Shown here: positions 11,129 through 19,951 of the stretch, piece by piece
Position numbering within the stretch: the stretch's first letter is position 1
How the letters are laid out: each line of letters opens with the position of its first letter
Source of the DNA: Nonomuraea thailandensis
GTDB taxonomy: Bacteria > Actinomycetota > Actinomycetes > Streptosporangiales > Streptosporangiaceae
Direction: 5' to 3'
NCBI RefSeq assembly: GCF_024172165.1
Contig: NZ_JAMZEB010000002.1
Location: forward strand, 496,001 to 560,000
Length of the DNA stretch: 64,000 nucleotides
Made by a program: the position numbers and the translations under genes
Notes under the pieces: model-generated
The model's input: only the letters and a program-made list of their open reading frames with translations
Databases searched by the model: none
Told to the model about the DNA's origin: nothing

Positions 11129-11704
11129 ATGGTGATCGTGAGACGCGAGCGCACCGACGCGGCCCGCAACCGCGCCAAGATCCTCGCCGCGGCCGAGGCC
11201 ATCGTGGCCGCGCGCGGGGTGCAGGGCCTGTCCATGGCCGAGGTGGCCGCCGCGGCCGGTGTCGGGGTCGGCACGCTCTACCGGCGCTTCGGCGATCGTT
11301 CCGGGCTGGCCTACGCGTTGATCGACGCGCGGGAGCGGAAGTTCCAGGCGGCGTTCATCGAGGGGCCGCCGCCGCTCGGGCCGGGGGCGGAGCCGGCCGA
11401 GCGGGCGCGGGCGTTCCTGCGGGCGCTGACGGACCGGATCCTTGAGCAGCTCGACCTGCTGCTGATGGCGGAGACGGCGGGGCCGATGGCGCGCTTCGGC
11501 GGCGCGTACGGCGCCTATCACGCGCACCTGGTCATGCTGATCGGGCTGGAGCGGCCCGAGGCCGACGCCTCCTGCCTGGCCGACGCGCTGCTGGCGCCGC
11601 TCGCCGCGCCGCTGCTCGCCCACCGGATCAGGGAGTGCGGGGTGGCGGTCGAGCGGGTGAAGTCGGCACTCGACGAATTGCTCGCGGGAGTGCTCGGTCG
11701 GTGA
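11129..11704 (+). CDS. TetR family transcriptional regulator
   Basis: Ligand-controlled repressor. The N-terminal HTH (about 8-58) is classical: RAKILAAAEAIVAARG, then MAEVAAAAGVGVGTLYRRFGD. The C-terminal helical domain (about 65-191) is the presumed effector and dimer region and resembles those of SDR-linked TetR proteins. The start may be the ATG at 11129, or one of the in-frame GTG codons just after it (AAGGATGG precedes GTG 11138). It probably controls itself and the divergent SDR through the double palindrome. Confidence 0.9.
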   Translation: MVIVRRERTDAARNRAKILAAAEAIVAARGVQGLSMAEVAAAAGVGVGTLYRRFGDRSGLAYALIDARERKFQAAFIEGPPPLGPGAEPAERARAFLRALTDRILEQLDLLLMAETAGPMARFGGAYGAYHAHLVMLIGLERPEADASCLADALLAPLAAPLLAHRIRECGVAVERVKSALDELLAGVLGR

Positions 11705-11814
11705 CACTCTGGTGCGATTGTTACTCAGAGTGATTTTAGGGAAACAAGTGAAATTTCCGGACAAGTAGTGGTAGGAAGGGGCGCGGTTACTATTCGTACA
11801 AGAGAGGTTCCACC

Positions 11815-13104
11815 GTGGCACGCGACGAGAACGACAGGCCATACGAGGGCGGGCAGGGTAAGTCGTTAAACCCGGAGATGACGGGTGACGTGCTCTCTCC
11901 GCGGTGGAGCACCGACGACACCGACGAGCAGCCCGCCATCCAGGTCGTCGGCAACGAGACCTACATCCTGCCGCCCGACAGGGGCGCGCTGACCGGCGAG
12001 CCGCAGCTGATCGGTGAGACCCCGCGTGACGTGCTCGACGACCCCGCCCCGCCACTCGGCGGCTCCTCCTACGAGCTCGGTGGCCAGAGCGGGCCCCACG
12101 ACGTGCTGGGCGCGGCCGGCTCCTACGGCTCCGGCGGCGCCGCCTATGACGAGCTGGGCGGGGCGCGTGACGTGCCGGGCGGTGCGTCGTACGACGAGCT
12201 GAGCGGGCCGCACGACACGCGGGCCGCCGCTTACGACGAGCTGAGCGGGCCGCACGACACGCGGGCCGGCGCCTACGACGAGCTGAGCGGGGCTCGCGAC
12301 GCCCGGACCGGCGCCACCTACGACGACCTCGCCGACCTCGCCGACCACAGCGGGCCGCACCGGGTGCAGGACGGCGACGACAACCCCTACCTCCCGCTGG
12401 ACCGCAGCTACGCCCGCGACGACGACCTGGAGGAGGACCGCCCCAAGCGCGGCTTCCTGGGCTCGGGCTGGACCGACGACTCCGGCGACTCCCACGACGG
12501 GCGCCCGTCCGGAGGTGAGGGGGAGGTGCGGCGCCGTACCAGGGTGCTGCTCGTGGCGGCCGTGGCGGTGGTGCTGGTCGGCGTGGGCGCCGGCTGGATG
12601 CTCACGGGCACCTCCTCCGACGACCCCTGCGCGGGCGTCCAGTGCGCCAGCGCGGGCGAGGTGACCTCGCCGTCCGAGTCCGCCGCGCCGGAGGACACGC
12701 CGGTCGAGGAGGCGACGGAGGAAACCCCCGACCCCACCGATTCGGTCACCGACGAGCCGACCGAGCCCGAGTCCGCAATCCCGACCCCGGCGCGGGAGCA
12801 GTCCCGCCCCACGCGCGAGGCCGAGCCGAGCCCGACGGCCACGCGCGACAGGACCACCGCCGAGCCGACCCGCAAGCCCACCCGTGAGCCGCAGGGCACG
12901 ATGAACGACACGGCGGACTCGCGGGGGCAGGACGACGGGGGCGGCGACTCGTCGTCCGGGACGAACAAGCAGCAGGACAGCACGGACGACACGGGTGACT
13001 CGACGCCGTCCACCCAGCCTCCGGCCACGACCCACGCGCCGGCCCCCACGCCGACGCAGGAGGAGCGCAAGGGCCTGCTCGACATCCTGTTCCCCTGGGC
13101 CTGA
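11815..13104 (+). CDS. Single-pass membrane protein with tandem YDEL repeats
   Basis: No family recognised. The 429-aa protein has an acidic cytosolic N-terminal half, a basic stop-transfer (RRRTR), one TM (about VLLVAAVAVVLVGVGAGWM, 240-260) and a Ser/Thr/Pro/Glu-rich extracytoplasmic tail. CAGVQC just outside the membrane may form a disulfide. The cytosolic part has four tandem 14-15 residue units (YDELSGPHDTRA type). The tail ends KGLLDILFPWA, a hydrophobic terminus that may be a docking peptide. Start GTG 11815. Layout resembles actinobacterial envelope or septum proteins, but no function is claimed. Confidence 0.7.
   Translation: MARDENDRPYEGGQGKSLNPEMTGDVLSPRWSTDDTDEQPAIQVVGNETYILPPDRGALTGEPQLIGETPRDVLDDPAPPLGGSSYELGGQSGPHDVLGAAGSYGSGGAAYDELGGARDVPGGASYDELSGPHDTRAAAYDELSGPHDTRAGAYDELSGARDARTGATYDDLADLADHSGPHRVQDGDDNPYLPLDRSYARDDDLEEDRPKRGFLGSGWTDDSGDSHDGRPSGGEGEVRRRTRVLLVAAVAVVLVGVGAGWMLTGTSSDDPCAGVQCASAGEVTSPSESAAPEDTPVEEATEETPDPTDSVTDEPTEPESAIPTPAREQSRPTREAEPSPTATRDRTTAEPTRKPTREPQGTMNDTADSRGQDDGGGDSSSGTNKQQDSTDDTGDSTPSTQPPATTHAPAPTPTQEERKGLLDILFPWA
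12145..12318 (+). repeat. Tandem 42/45-bp coding repeats (YDELSGPHDTRA)
   Basis: Four in-frame units starting at 12145, 12190, 12232 and 12274 (45, 42, 42 and 45 bp), with a degenerate fifth from 12319. Each begins with the codons for YDEL. Confidence 0.85.
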
Positions 13105-13450
13105 CCCCTGACTCCCTGACCCTCTGACCCCCTGCCTCCGGCCTCTGGCCGTCCGGCGGCCCCTGCCTGGCTCATCGCCCGGCCCTCGCCTGACTTGTTC
13201 GCCCCCGGCCCGCCCGGCCATGCGCCGGGGCGGGGCCGGCGCGCGGGGCTGCACCGCGCAGGGGCCCGTCCGTGCGTCGGTGCATCGACGTCGAGCGTCG
13301 TAGTTTCGCCCAAGGTGGCCCGCCGGCATGCAGCGCCGGCGGCGCTTGGCCGGCGCTGGCGCGGGGAGCGTCCCTCCTGGACGGGGCGTTCTGTCCCCAG
13401 GAGCCGTGGGCGTGGCAGGATGCGGATCCAGGTGCCGGTCTGGCAGACTT
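13105..13450. other. GC-rich intergenic region before lacI
   Basis: No convincing gene. It opens with short CTGACCC-type direct repeats after the upstream stop. CTCCTGG (13374-13380) and CCAGGAG (13397-13403) form an inverted repeat about 70 bp before lacI. Otherwise I see only GC-rich sequence. Confidence 0.5.
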
Positions 13451-13464
13451 GGAAACCGCTTTCC
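13451..13464. promoter_or_regulatory. LacI-type operator overlapping lacI leader
   Basis: GGAAACCGCTTTCC has GGAAA/TTTCC arms around a CG-rich centre, the classical LacI-family operator shape. It lies 11-24 bp before the lacI GTG start and suggests autoregulation. It differs from the 26337 site by one base. Confidence 0.75.
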
Positions 13465-13474
13465 GGGAGGTCTC

Positions 13475-14467
13475 GTGGTCACGCTTGAAGACGTCGCCAA
13501 GCAGGCGGGCGTCTCGCTCGCGACCGCCTCGCGGGTGCTCAACGGCAGCACCCGCCAGGTGGGCGCCGCCTTGCGGGCACGCGTCGAGCGGGCCGCGGAC
13601 GAGCTCGGCTACCGGGCCAACATCGCCGCCCAGACGCTGGCCCGCGGGGCGAGCAACGTCATCGGCATCGTCGTGCACGACCTCACCGACCCCTACTTCG
13701 CGGCCCTGGCCGACGGGGCGATGCGGGCGGCGGCCACCGAGGGCCTGCTGGTCATGGTGGGCACCACGCATCGCGACCCGGAGCAGGAGATCGCGTACCT
13801 GGCCACGTTGCACGCCCAGCGCGTGCGAGCCGTCCTGCTGGTCGGCTCCCGCGTCGCCGACCAGGGCGTGACGAAGCGCCTGCGCGAGGAGCTGGCCCGC
13901 TACCAGGCGGGCGGCGGCCGGGCGGCCTGCGTCGGCCAGGACCTCCTCGGCGTCGACACCGTCGCACCCGCCAACAGGGAAGGCGCCGCCGAGCTGGCCA
14001 GGGCGCTGGCGGGGCTCGGCCACACGAAGTTCGCGGTCCTCGCAGGCCCGCCGCACCTGGTGACGGCAGCCGACCGGTGCGCCGGCTTCGCCGAGGCCCT
14101 CGACGAGCTCGGGCTGCCCGCCCCTCAGGTGATCCACGGCCCGTTCGACCGCGACGGCGGCTACGCGGCCGCCCAGCAGGTGGGGGACGCGACCTGCGTG
14201 TTCGCCGTCAACGACGTGATGGCTGTCGGCGCCCTGGCGGCCTACCGGGAGCGCGGGGTCAGGGTGCCGGAGGACGTCTCGGTGGCCGGTTTCGACGACA
14301 TCGTCACTCTGCGTGATCATGTGCCCGCGCTGACGACCGTCCGGCTGCCGCTGAAGGACATGGGGGCACGAGCGCTGGAGCTGGCGCTGAACGAGGACGA
14401 CCCGATCGTGGTCGAGAAGGTCGCCGGCGAGGTCGTGCTGCGGGAGAGCGTCCGGAGAATGGCGTGA
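13475..14467 (+). CDS. LacI family transcriptional regulator
   Basis: Sugar-responsive repressor, 330 aa. The N-terminal HTH reads VTLEDVAKQAGVSLATASRV with recognition helix and hinge (ANIAAQTLARG). A periplasmic-binding-protein-like effector domain follows (IGIVVHDLTDPYFAALADG, CVFAVNDVMAVGALAAYRE, VSVAGFDDI). The GTG at 13475 is chosen because GGGAGG is 4 nt upstream and the HTH starts at once. Its own leader holds a LacI-type operator. The next gene on the strand is a TIM-barrel isomerase, so a role in sugar catabolism is likely. It may also act at the near-identical site upstream of the 25-26 kb operon. Confidence 0.92.
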   Translation: MVTLEDVAKQAGVSLATASRVLNGSTRQVGAALRARVERAADELGYRANIAAQTLARGASNVIGIVVHDLTDPYFAALADGAMRAAATEGLLVMVGTTHRDPEQEIAYLATLHAQRVRAVLLVGSRVADQGVTKRLREELARYQAGGGRAACVGQDLLGVDTVAPANREGAAELARALAGLGHTKFAVLAGPPHLVTAADRCAGFAEALDELGLPAPQVIHGPFDRDGGYAAAQQVGDATCVFAVNDVMAVGALAAYRERGVRVPEDVSVAGFDDIVTLRDHVPALTTVRLPLKDMGARALELALNEDDPIVVEKVAGEVVLRESVRRMA

Positions 14468-14722
14468 CCCCTCCGCCCGGCCCGCCGCCCGCCCGGGCCG
14501 CGGAATTCCATGTCCGCTGCGCCGGTGCCGCGTGCCGCCGCCGGCCGCGTGGCGCCTGCCGCCGGGGTGCCGCGTGCCGTCCGTCGGTCGCGTGGGGCGC
14601 AGGCCCGCTCCGTCGAGCTCGTCCATCGGCCGCATGGTGCCCATGGCCGGCGCCGCCGGGAGCCGGGCGGCGGGACCGGCATGAGCGAGCGGAAACCCTG
14701 ACGACGTGATGTGGAGGATGGC

Positions 14723-15496
14723 GTGAAACTGGCGGTCAGCACGCTGGGGATGCCCGGCGAAGGGCTGGACAGGGCGATCGAGATCGCGACGGGGCACGGT
14801 TGCCAGGGGCTGGAGCTGCGGCTGCACCCGGACACCGGCGTGCACGCCGGCCTGGACGCGGCGGAACGCGGCTCGGTGCGGGAGCGGATCGAGCAGGCCG
14901 GCCTGGAGATCTCGGCCCTCGCCGGCTATACCGGCATCTGCGAGCCGGGCCCGGACGAACCGGTCATCGAGGCGCTCCTCGCCGATCTGCGGCTCGCCGC
15001 CGACCTCGGCGCGCCCGGGGTGCGGGTGTTCCCGCGCGGTGACGACGTCGCCACCGGCGCCCGCCGCCTCAAAGCCGTCTCCGGTACGGCCGGCGACCTC
15101 GGCCGCCGCGTGCTCGTCGAGACGCACGACCGCATGGCGACCGGCGAGGCCGTGGCCGCGCTGCTCGCCGAGGCCGATTGTCCCGGGACCGCCGGTGCCC
15201 TCTGGGACCTGCTGCACCCCTGGCGGCACGGCGAGCCGCCGGCGCGGACGCTGGCGGCGCTGGCGCCGTACCTGGACTACGTGCAGGTCAAGGACGCGGT
15301 CTCGGCGCAGGACACCACCCCTGTCCCCATGTGGACGGGCTCGGTGCCGCTGGACGAGGCGGGGGAGTTGCTGCGGGCGGCCGGGTTCGGCGGGTGGGTG
15401 TCGCTGGAGTGGGAGCGCACGTGGTATCCCCAGGTGGCCCCGGTCGAGGAGATCCTGCCCGGCGCCGCCGAGTGGGTGCGGCGCTTCGGCTCGTGA
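14723..15496 (+). CDS. Sugar phosphate isomerase/epimerase (AP-endonuclease-2-like TIM barrel)
   Basis: TIM-barrel protein of the xylose isomerase-like superfamily, 257 aa. It begins KLAVSTLGMPGEGLD and carries metal-ligand motifs LVETHDRMATG, LWDLLHPWRHGE, VQVKDAVS and SLEWER, consistent with a divalent-metal site (Glu, Asp, His, Glu). GTG 14723 has GGAGG 5 nt upstream and is preferred over GTG 14711. The gene is 256 bp after lacI, with nothing readable between. Substrate is unknown; dehydratase or epimerase activity on a keto-sugar is possible. The stop codon lies inside the first unit of a 35-bp triple repeat. Confidence 0.8.
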   Translation: MKLAVSTLGMPGEGLDRAIEIATGHGCQGLELRLHPDTGVHAGLDAAERGSVRERIEQAGLEISALAGYTGICEPGPDEPVIEALLADLRLAADLGAPGVRVFPRGDDVATGARRLKAVSGTAGDLGRRVLVETHDRMATGEAVAALLAEADCPGTAGALWDLLHPWRHGEPPARTLAALAPYLDYVQVKDAVSAQDTTPVPMWTGSVPLDEAGELLRAAGFGGWVSLEWERTWYPQVAPVEEILPGAAEWVRRFGS

Positions 15497-15595
15497 CGCT
15501 CCCGAGCCGCGCGTGGTGCCTTGCCTCGTGATGGTCCCGAGTCGCGTGCGGTGCTGCGCCCCGTGACGGCGGCGAGCCGCGTGTGGCGTGTGGCG
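15491..15595 (+). repeat. Three 35-bp imperfect tandem repeats
   Basis: Units 15491-15525, 15526-15560 and 15561-15595 each start with YCGTGAYG and share a CGAGYCGCG core. The first unit begins in the last codons of the isomerase. The period is not a multiple of three, so the array is not coding. Confidence 0.7.
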
Positions 15596-15634
15596 GATCG
15601 CGCTTTGCGGCGGTTTCACCGCTTAGATGGGGGG

Positions 15635-16555
15635 ATGTCCGCATCTAAAAGCAAGGTGCTCGTCGTCGGCATGGACGGGCTGAGGTTCGACCGGCTGCTC
15701 GCCCTGGACGCTCCCGTCCTGGCCGGCCTGATGTCCACCGGCGCGTACGGCACCAGCAGGCTCCCCTACGGCGAAGCCGGGACACCCCGTACGGAGTCCC
15801 CGGGCGAGGTCGTCCCCAAGACCCCCGAGTCGGGCGACGGCGGCCGGGTGATCAGGTCGCGTACCGACTCCGGCCCCGGCTGGTCGTCGATCGCCACCGG
15901 GGTCTGGCCGGACAAGCACGGCGTCGTGGACAACGGCTTCGGAAGCCCGCAGTTCCAGAAATATCCGGACTTTCTGACGCGTGCCAAGAGCTCCCGCCCC
16001 GGCCTGACCACCTCCGCGTTCTTCTGCTGGGCGGCCCTGGCCGAGCACGGCGCGTTCGGCCCGGCGATCGATCACCGGTTCGTGCTCGACGGGTACGCCG
16101 TCGGCTGGGCCGCCGCGGACAAGCAGGTCGCCGAGGCCGCCGAGCGTCACCTGGCCGGGCAGGGCCCGGACGCGAGCTTCGTCTACCTCGGCGACACCGA
16201 CGAGGTGGCCCACGACCTCGGCCCGCACTGCCCCGAGTACGCCGCCGCCCTCCAGGCCCAGGACGCCTACCTCGGCCGCCTCCTCGACACGATCCGCGCC
16301 CGCCCCTCGTACGCGGACGAGCGCTGGACGGTGCTGGTCACGACCGACCACGGCCACGTGGACGAGGGCGGGCACGGCGGCACCTCGGACGAGGAGCGCA
16401 CGGTCTTCGTCATCGCCGCGCGCCTGGGCGAGGACCTGGGAGGGCGCCCGCTCGCGGCCCCCCGGCTGGTGGACGTGGGGCCCACCGCGCTGGCCGCCCT
16501 CGGCGTGCCCGTCGACCCCGCCTGGGGCCTGGACGGCGTCCCGCTGGACCTCTGA
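15635..16555 (+). CDS. Alkaline phosphatase superfamily nucleotide pyrophosphatase/phosphodiesterase
   Basis: Metal-dependent phosphodiesterase or phosphatase fold, 306 aa, with no signal peptide seen. It has VVGMDGLRFDR (first metal Asp), a nucleophile-region segment DSGPGWSSIATGVWPDKHG, LGDTDEVAHDLGPHCPEYA, and TTDHGHVDEGGHGG with the conserved metal-binding DHG and H. The nucleophile appears to be a Ser or Thr in the SGPGWSS stretch, which is not the canonical NPP context. ATG 15635 has only a G-run before it, and an upstream TTAGAT could make it leaderless. Substrate unknown. It follows the 35-bp repeat array. Confidence 0.82.
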   Translation: MSASKSKVLVVGMDGLRFDRLLALDAPVLAGLMSTGAYGTSRLPYGEAGTPRTESPGEVVPKTPESGDGGRVIRSRTDSGPGWSSIATGVWPDKHGVVDNGFGSPQFQKYPDFLTRAKSSRPGLTTSAFFCWAALAEHGAFGPAIDHRFVLDGYAVGWAAADKQVAEAAERHLAGQGPDASFVYLGDTDEVAHDLGPHCPEYAAALQAQDAYLGRLLDTIRARPSYADERWTVLVTTDHGHVDEGGHGGTSDEERTVFVIAARLGEDLGGRPLAAPRLVDVGPTALAALGVPVDPAWGLDGVPLDL

Positions 16556-16631
16556 TTCATCAAGTGTTGAATTCTTGGCCGGAACGCGGAACACTGGGAT
16601 GACAGGACGCTGAACGGCAGGAGTACGCGCG

Positions 16632-19205
16632 ATGAAGACGGCCCTGGACTTCTCCGAGATCGACGCGGGCATGCTCGCCGAAGTGGGTGGCAAGGCGGCC
16701 AACCTCGGCGAGCTCACCAGGGCGGGCCTGCCGGTGCCCCCGGGCTGGGTGCTCACCACGGACGCGTACCGGCAGGTCGCGCAGGGCCTGCGCGTCGAGG
16801 GGGAAGGCTTGGCGGAGCGGGCCAGGCGGCACCTCATGGAGGCGCCGGTGCCGGACGCCGTGCACGAGGCGATCGTGCGGGCGTACGAGGCGCTCGGTGA
16901 CGACGTGCCCGTGGCCGTGCGCTCCTCCGCCACCGCCGAGGACCTGCCGTTCGCCAGCTTCGCCGGGCAGCAGGACACGTTCCTGAACGTGGTGGGCGCG
17001 CAGGAGGTGGTCCAGGCCGTACGCCGGTGCTGGGCCTCGCTCTGGACCGACCGCGCCGTCGCCTACCGCGAGTCGAACGGCATCGACCACGCCGCCGTCC
17101 GGCTCGCCGTGGTCGTCCAGGTGATGGTGGACGCCAGGGTGGCGGGCGTGATGTTCACCGCCAACCCGGTGACGGGCAGGCGGCGAGAGAGCGTGATCGA
17201 CGCGAGCCCCGGTCTCGGCGAGGCCGTGGTCTCCGGCGCGGTGAACCCCGACCGCTTCCGCGTCCACGACGGCCGCATCCTCGAACGCCACGCGGGCGAC
17301 AAGCGGCTGGCCATCCGCTCCCTGCCCGGCGGCGGCACCGAACGCGTCGAGACCGACGGGCAGGGGCTCTGCCTGATCGACGGCGAGGTGCGCGAGCTCG
17401 CCGCCCTCGGCGCCCGCGTCGAGGCCCACTACGGCGCGCCCCAGGACACCGAATGGGCCATCGACCACGACGGCACGCTCTGGCTCACCCAGGCCAGGCC
17501 GATCACCACGCTCTACCCGCTGCCCGAGCACGCCAGGCCGGGCCTGCGGGTGTACTTCTCGGTCAACGTCGTGCAGGGCGTCATGGGGCCGCTGACGCCG
17601 ATGGGGCAGTCGGCGTTCCGGGTGATCAGCGCGGGCGGCGCGGGCCTGGCCGGTCACCGGCCCGCCGACCTCCTCGGCGGGGCCGGATTCGTGACGGTCT
17701 CGGGGGAGCGGCTCTGGCTCGACCTCACCACCGCCGTACGCAGCCGCCCCGGCCGCGCCATCCTCCCGCGCGTGCTGACGCTGGGCGAGGCCCGCGCCGT
17801 GGGCGTCATGGAACGGCTCTTCGAGGACCCGCGCCTGACTCCGGCGCACACGTCCATGCGGCCCTTCCTGCGCGGACTCGTCAGGTTCGCCGGCAACCTC
17901 CGCCTGCCGCGCCGCATCCTGACGGCGCTCACCAGGCCGGACCAGGCCGTGGCCGCCACGGTCCGGCTCGGCGAGGCGCTGGACGGCAGGCTCAGGGTGC
18001 CCGCCTCCGCGACTCCGGAGCAGCGCCTGGACCACGCCGAACGCGTCCTGGCCGGCACCTTCCCCCTGATCATCTCGATCATGCCGACCGTCATCACCGG
18101 CTACGGCCTGTTCGCGCTGGCCTCCAGGCTCTCCGGCGTGCCCGTGCCCGAGATGAGCGACGTGCTGCGCAGCCTGCCGCACAACCCGACCACCGAGATG
18201 GACCTGGAGTTGTGGGAGCTGTCCACCCGCATCGAGCCGGAGCCGTTCAGGGAGCTGTCCGTGCCGGAGCTGGTCGCCCGCTATCGCCAGGGCGGGCTCC
18301 CGCCGATCGCTCAGCGCGAGATCGCCGCGTTCCTCGGCCGGTACGGTCACCGCGGCATCGCCGAGATCGACCTGGGCGTGCCGCGATGGTCGGAGGAGCC
18401 CGGCCACATCCTCGGCGTGCTGGCCAACTACCTGCGCATGGACCAGAAGCTGTCCCCCTCCGAGCAGTTCGCCGACGGGGCGAGGCAGGCCCGCGCGACC
18501 ATGGCGCACGTGGCGGCCAGGGCCCGGCGCGGGGGCCGGTGGCGGGCCGCCGTGGTGCGCTTCGGGCTCGGACGCACGCGCCGGTACGCCGGGCTGCGCG
18601 AGCTGCCCAAGTTCTACCTGGTCAAGACGCTTGCGGCGGTCCGGCGCAGCCTGCTCGTGGTGGGGGAGCACCTGGTGGGCCTGGGCGTGCTGGACGCGGC
18701 GGCGGATGTGTTCTTCCTGGACCTGAGGGAGACCAGGGCCGCGCTGGCGGGCGGCGACCTGCGGGAGCTGGTGGCCGGGCGGCGGGCCACGTACGAGCAG
18801 GAGCGGCGCCGCAGGCACGTCCCCCGGGTGCTGCTCTCCGACGGCACCGAGCCCGAGGCCCTCCAGGAGCCCGCCGCGGAGGGCGCCCTCACGGGCAGCG
18901 CCGCCTCGCCCGGCACGGTCACGGGCGTGGCCAGGGTGGTGCTCGACCCGATCGGCGCCCACCTGGAGCCGGGCGAGATCCTCGTCTGCCCCTCCACGGA
19001 CCCGGGCTGGACGCCGCTGTTCCTGACGGCGGGCGGCCTGGTGATGGAGATGGGCGGCGCGATGTCGCACGGCGCGGTGGTGGCCAGGGAGTACGGCATC
19101 CCCGCCGTCGTCGGCGTGCCCGACGCCACCCACCGCATCACCTCGGGGCAGCAGATCACGGTGAACGGCGCCGCCGGAACGGTGACAATCCTCGAAAAAT
19201 CCTGA
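16632..19205 (+). CDS. PEP synthase/rifampicin phosphotransferase-like dikinase
   Basis: Three-part swivelling phosphotransferase, 857 aa. An N-terminal ATP-grasp domain (about 1-300; VGGKAANLGEL, AVRSSATAEDLPFASFAGQQ, TGRRRESVIDASPGLGEAVV) precedes a large middle domain and a C-terminal phosphohistidine domain (GGAMSHGAVVAREYGIPAVVG, His about 813). Order and size match rifampicin phosphotransferase. However, the middle domain begins VYFSVNVVQGVMGPLTPMG rather than the RPH-typical QMMTDAMKPLG as I recall it, so the acceptor may not be a rifamycin. True PEP synthase is a weaker option, because the PEP-binding barrel is missing. Start ATG 16632 has GGCAGGAG upstream. Confidence 0.8.
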   Translation: MKTALDFSEIDAGMLAEVGGKAANLGELTRAGLPVPPGWVLTTDAYRQVAQGLRVEGEGLAERARRHLMEAPVPDAVHEAIVRAYEALGDDVPVAVRSSATAEDLPFASFAGQQDTFLNVVGAQEVVQAVRRCWASLWTDRAVAYRESNGIDHAAVRLAVVVQVMVDARVAGVMFTANPVTGRRRESVIDASPGLGEAVVSGAVNPDRFRVHDGRILERHAGDKRLAIRSLPGGGTERVETDGQGLCLIDGEVRELAALGARVEAHYGAPQDTEWAIDHDGTLWLTQARPITTLYPLPEHARPGLRVYFSVNVVQGVMGPLTPMGQSAFRVISAGGAGLAGHRPADLLGGAGFVTVSGERLWLDLTTAVRSRPGRAILPRVLTLGEARAVGVMERLFEDPRLTPAHTSMRPFLRGLVRFAGNLRLPRRILTALTRPDQAVAATVRLGEALDGRLRVPASATPEQRLDHAERVLAGTFPLIISIMPTVITGYGLFALASRLSGVPVPEMSDVLRSLPHNPTTEMDLELWELSTRIEPEPFRELSVPELVARYRQGGLPPIAQREIAAFLGRYGHRGIAEIDLGVPRWSEEPGHILGVLANYLRMDQKLSPSEQFADGARQARATMAHVAARARRGGRWRAAVVRFGLGRTRRYAGLRELPKFYLVKTLAAVRRSLLVVGEHLVGLGVLDAAADVFFLDLRETRAALAGGDLRELVAGRRATYEQERRRRHVPRVLLSDGTEPEALQEPAAEGALTGSAASPGTVTGVARVVLDPIGAHLEPGEILVCPSTDPGWTPLFLTAGGLVMEMGGAMSHGAVVAREYGIPAVVGVPDATHRITSGQQITVNGAAGTVTILEKS

Positions 19206-19245
19206 CAAATCGCCATATGTCAGGCGCTGACGCGAGCCCCGGCGC

Positions 19246-19259
19246 TAACGTGATCACGT
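19246..19259. promoter_or_regulatory. Leaderless -10 and ACGTGATCACGT palindrome at methyltransferase start
   Basis: TAACGT ends 6 nt before the GTG start, and the 12-bp perfect palindrome ACGTGATCACGT overlaps both the -10 box and the start codon. A repressor there would block a leaderless transcript directly. Base positions could be off by one. Confidence 0.45.
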
Positions 19260-19872
19260 GTCAGTGCCGTACTGGAACCACAACGTCCACTACCAGCGCC
19301 TGGTCATGAAGCTCATGCCCGCGAGCTGCCGGCGGGCACTCGACGTGGGCTGCGGCGACGGGCTGCTGGCGAGCAGGCTGGCCGCCCGGGCCGCCCACGT
19401 CACCGCCGCCGACCGCGCTCCCGAGGCGGTCGCCATGGCCTGCGAGCGCCACGGCGGCCTGGACAACGTCGAGTTCGTCACGGCCGACTACCTCGACGAC
19501 CCGCGCGGCCTGCTCCCCGAGGGCAAGCACGACTTCGTCAGCGCCGTCGCGGTCGTCCACCACGCCGGCTTCACCGAGGCCGCCGCGGCGCTGGCCCGCC
19601 TGCTGGCGCCCGGCGGGCGGCTGGTGGTGATCGGCCTGGCGAGGAACCGGACGCCGCTCGACTGGATCGTCAGCGGCGCCGGGCAGCTCGCCTCCCGCGC
19701 GCTGCGCCTGCGCAACGGCCCCAAGAGCGGCCCCGGCAAGGCCGTGCCCGCCATGGACCCCGTCCTGTCCTGGGGAGAGACCGGTCGGCTGGCCCGCCGG
19801 GCGCTGCCGGGCTGCCGGTTCCGCCGCCTGCTGCTGCACCGCTACCTGCTGGTCTGGGACAAGCCCGCCTGA
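19258..19872 (+). CDS. Class I SAM-dependent methyltransferase
   Basis: Rossmann-fold methyltransferase, 204 aa, substrate unknown. The sequence opens PYWNHNVHYQR, followed by motif I (ALDVGCGDGLLASRLA), the acidic adenosine-binding position (VTAADRAPEAV), the aromatic/acid motif after VEFVTADYLDD, and the post-II segment RLLAPGGRLVVIGL. The C-terminal part includes a hydrophobic WIVSGAGQLASRALRL that could dock to membrane or lipid. No ribosome site precedes the GTG; a TAACGT box 6 nt upstream suggests a leaderless mRNA. It is followed by a short hairpin and the ABC exporter genes on the same strand. Confidence 0.87.
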   Translation: MSVPYWNHNVHYQRLVMKLMPASCRRALDVGCGDGLLASRLAARAAHVTAADRAPEAVAMACERHGGLDNVEFVTADYLDDPRGLLPEGKHDFVSAVAVVHHAGFTEAAAALARLLAPGGRLVVIGLARNRTPLDWIVSGAGQLASRALRLRNGPKSGPGKAVPAMDPVLSWGETGRLARRALPGCRFRRLLLHRYLLVWDKPA

Positions 19873-19878
19873 TCGCCA

Positions 19879-19894
19879 TCCTCCGGAAGGAGGA
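19879..19894. promoter_or_regulatory. TCCTCC-GGAA-GGAGGA dyad upstream of ABC/two-component operon
   Basis: Exact 6-bp arms around GGAA, extending to 8-bp arms (CATCCTCC / GGAGGATG, 19877-19896). The same 16 bases recur at 59634-59649 before the DUF1707 gene. It may be a response-regulator site or a hairpin. Confidence 0.55.
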
Positions 19895-19951
19895 TGCCGG
19901 GCGCACGATCGGGCGATGCCGCTCCGAGCCGCCTCCCGCGAGGCTCGGAGC

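Noticed and set aside
16556..16631. Rifamycin-associated element before the RPH-like gene
   Set aside because: Only a weak CAAG/CTTG pair is present, not the 19-bp inverted repeat I know of.
16560..19208. Very long open frame antisense to the dikinase gene (and similar ones opposite the permease at 2562-4190 and glgX at 52633-54693)
   Set aside because: The frames mirror real genes in GC-rich DNA, have no domain motifs and show composition typical of shadow frames.
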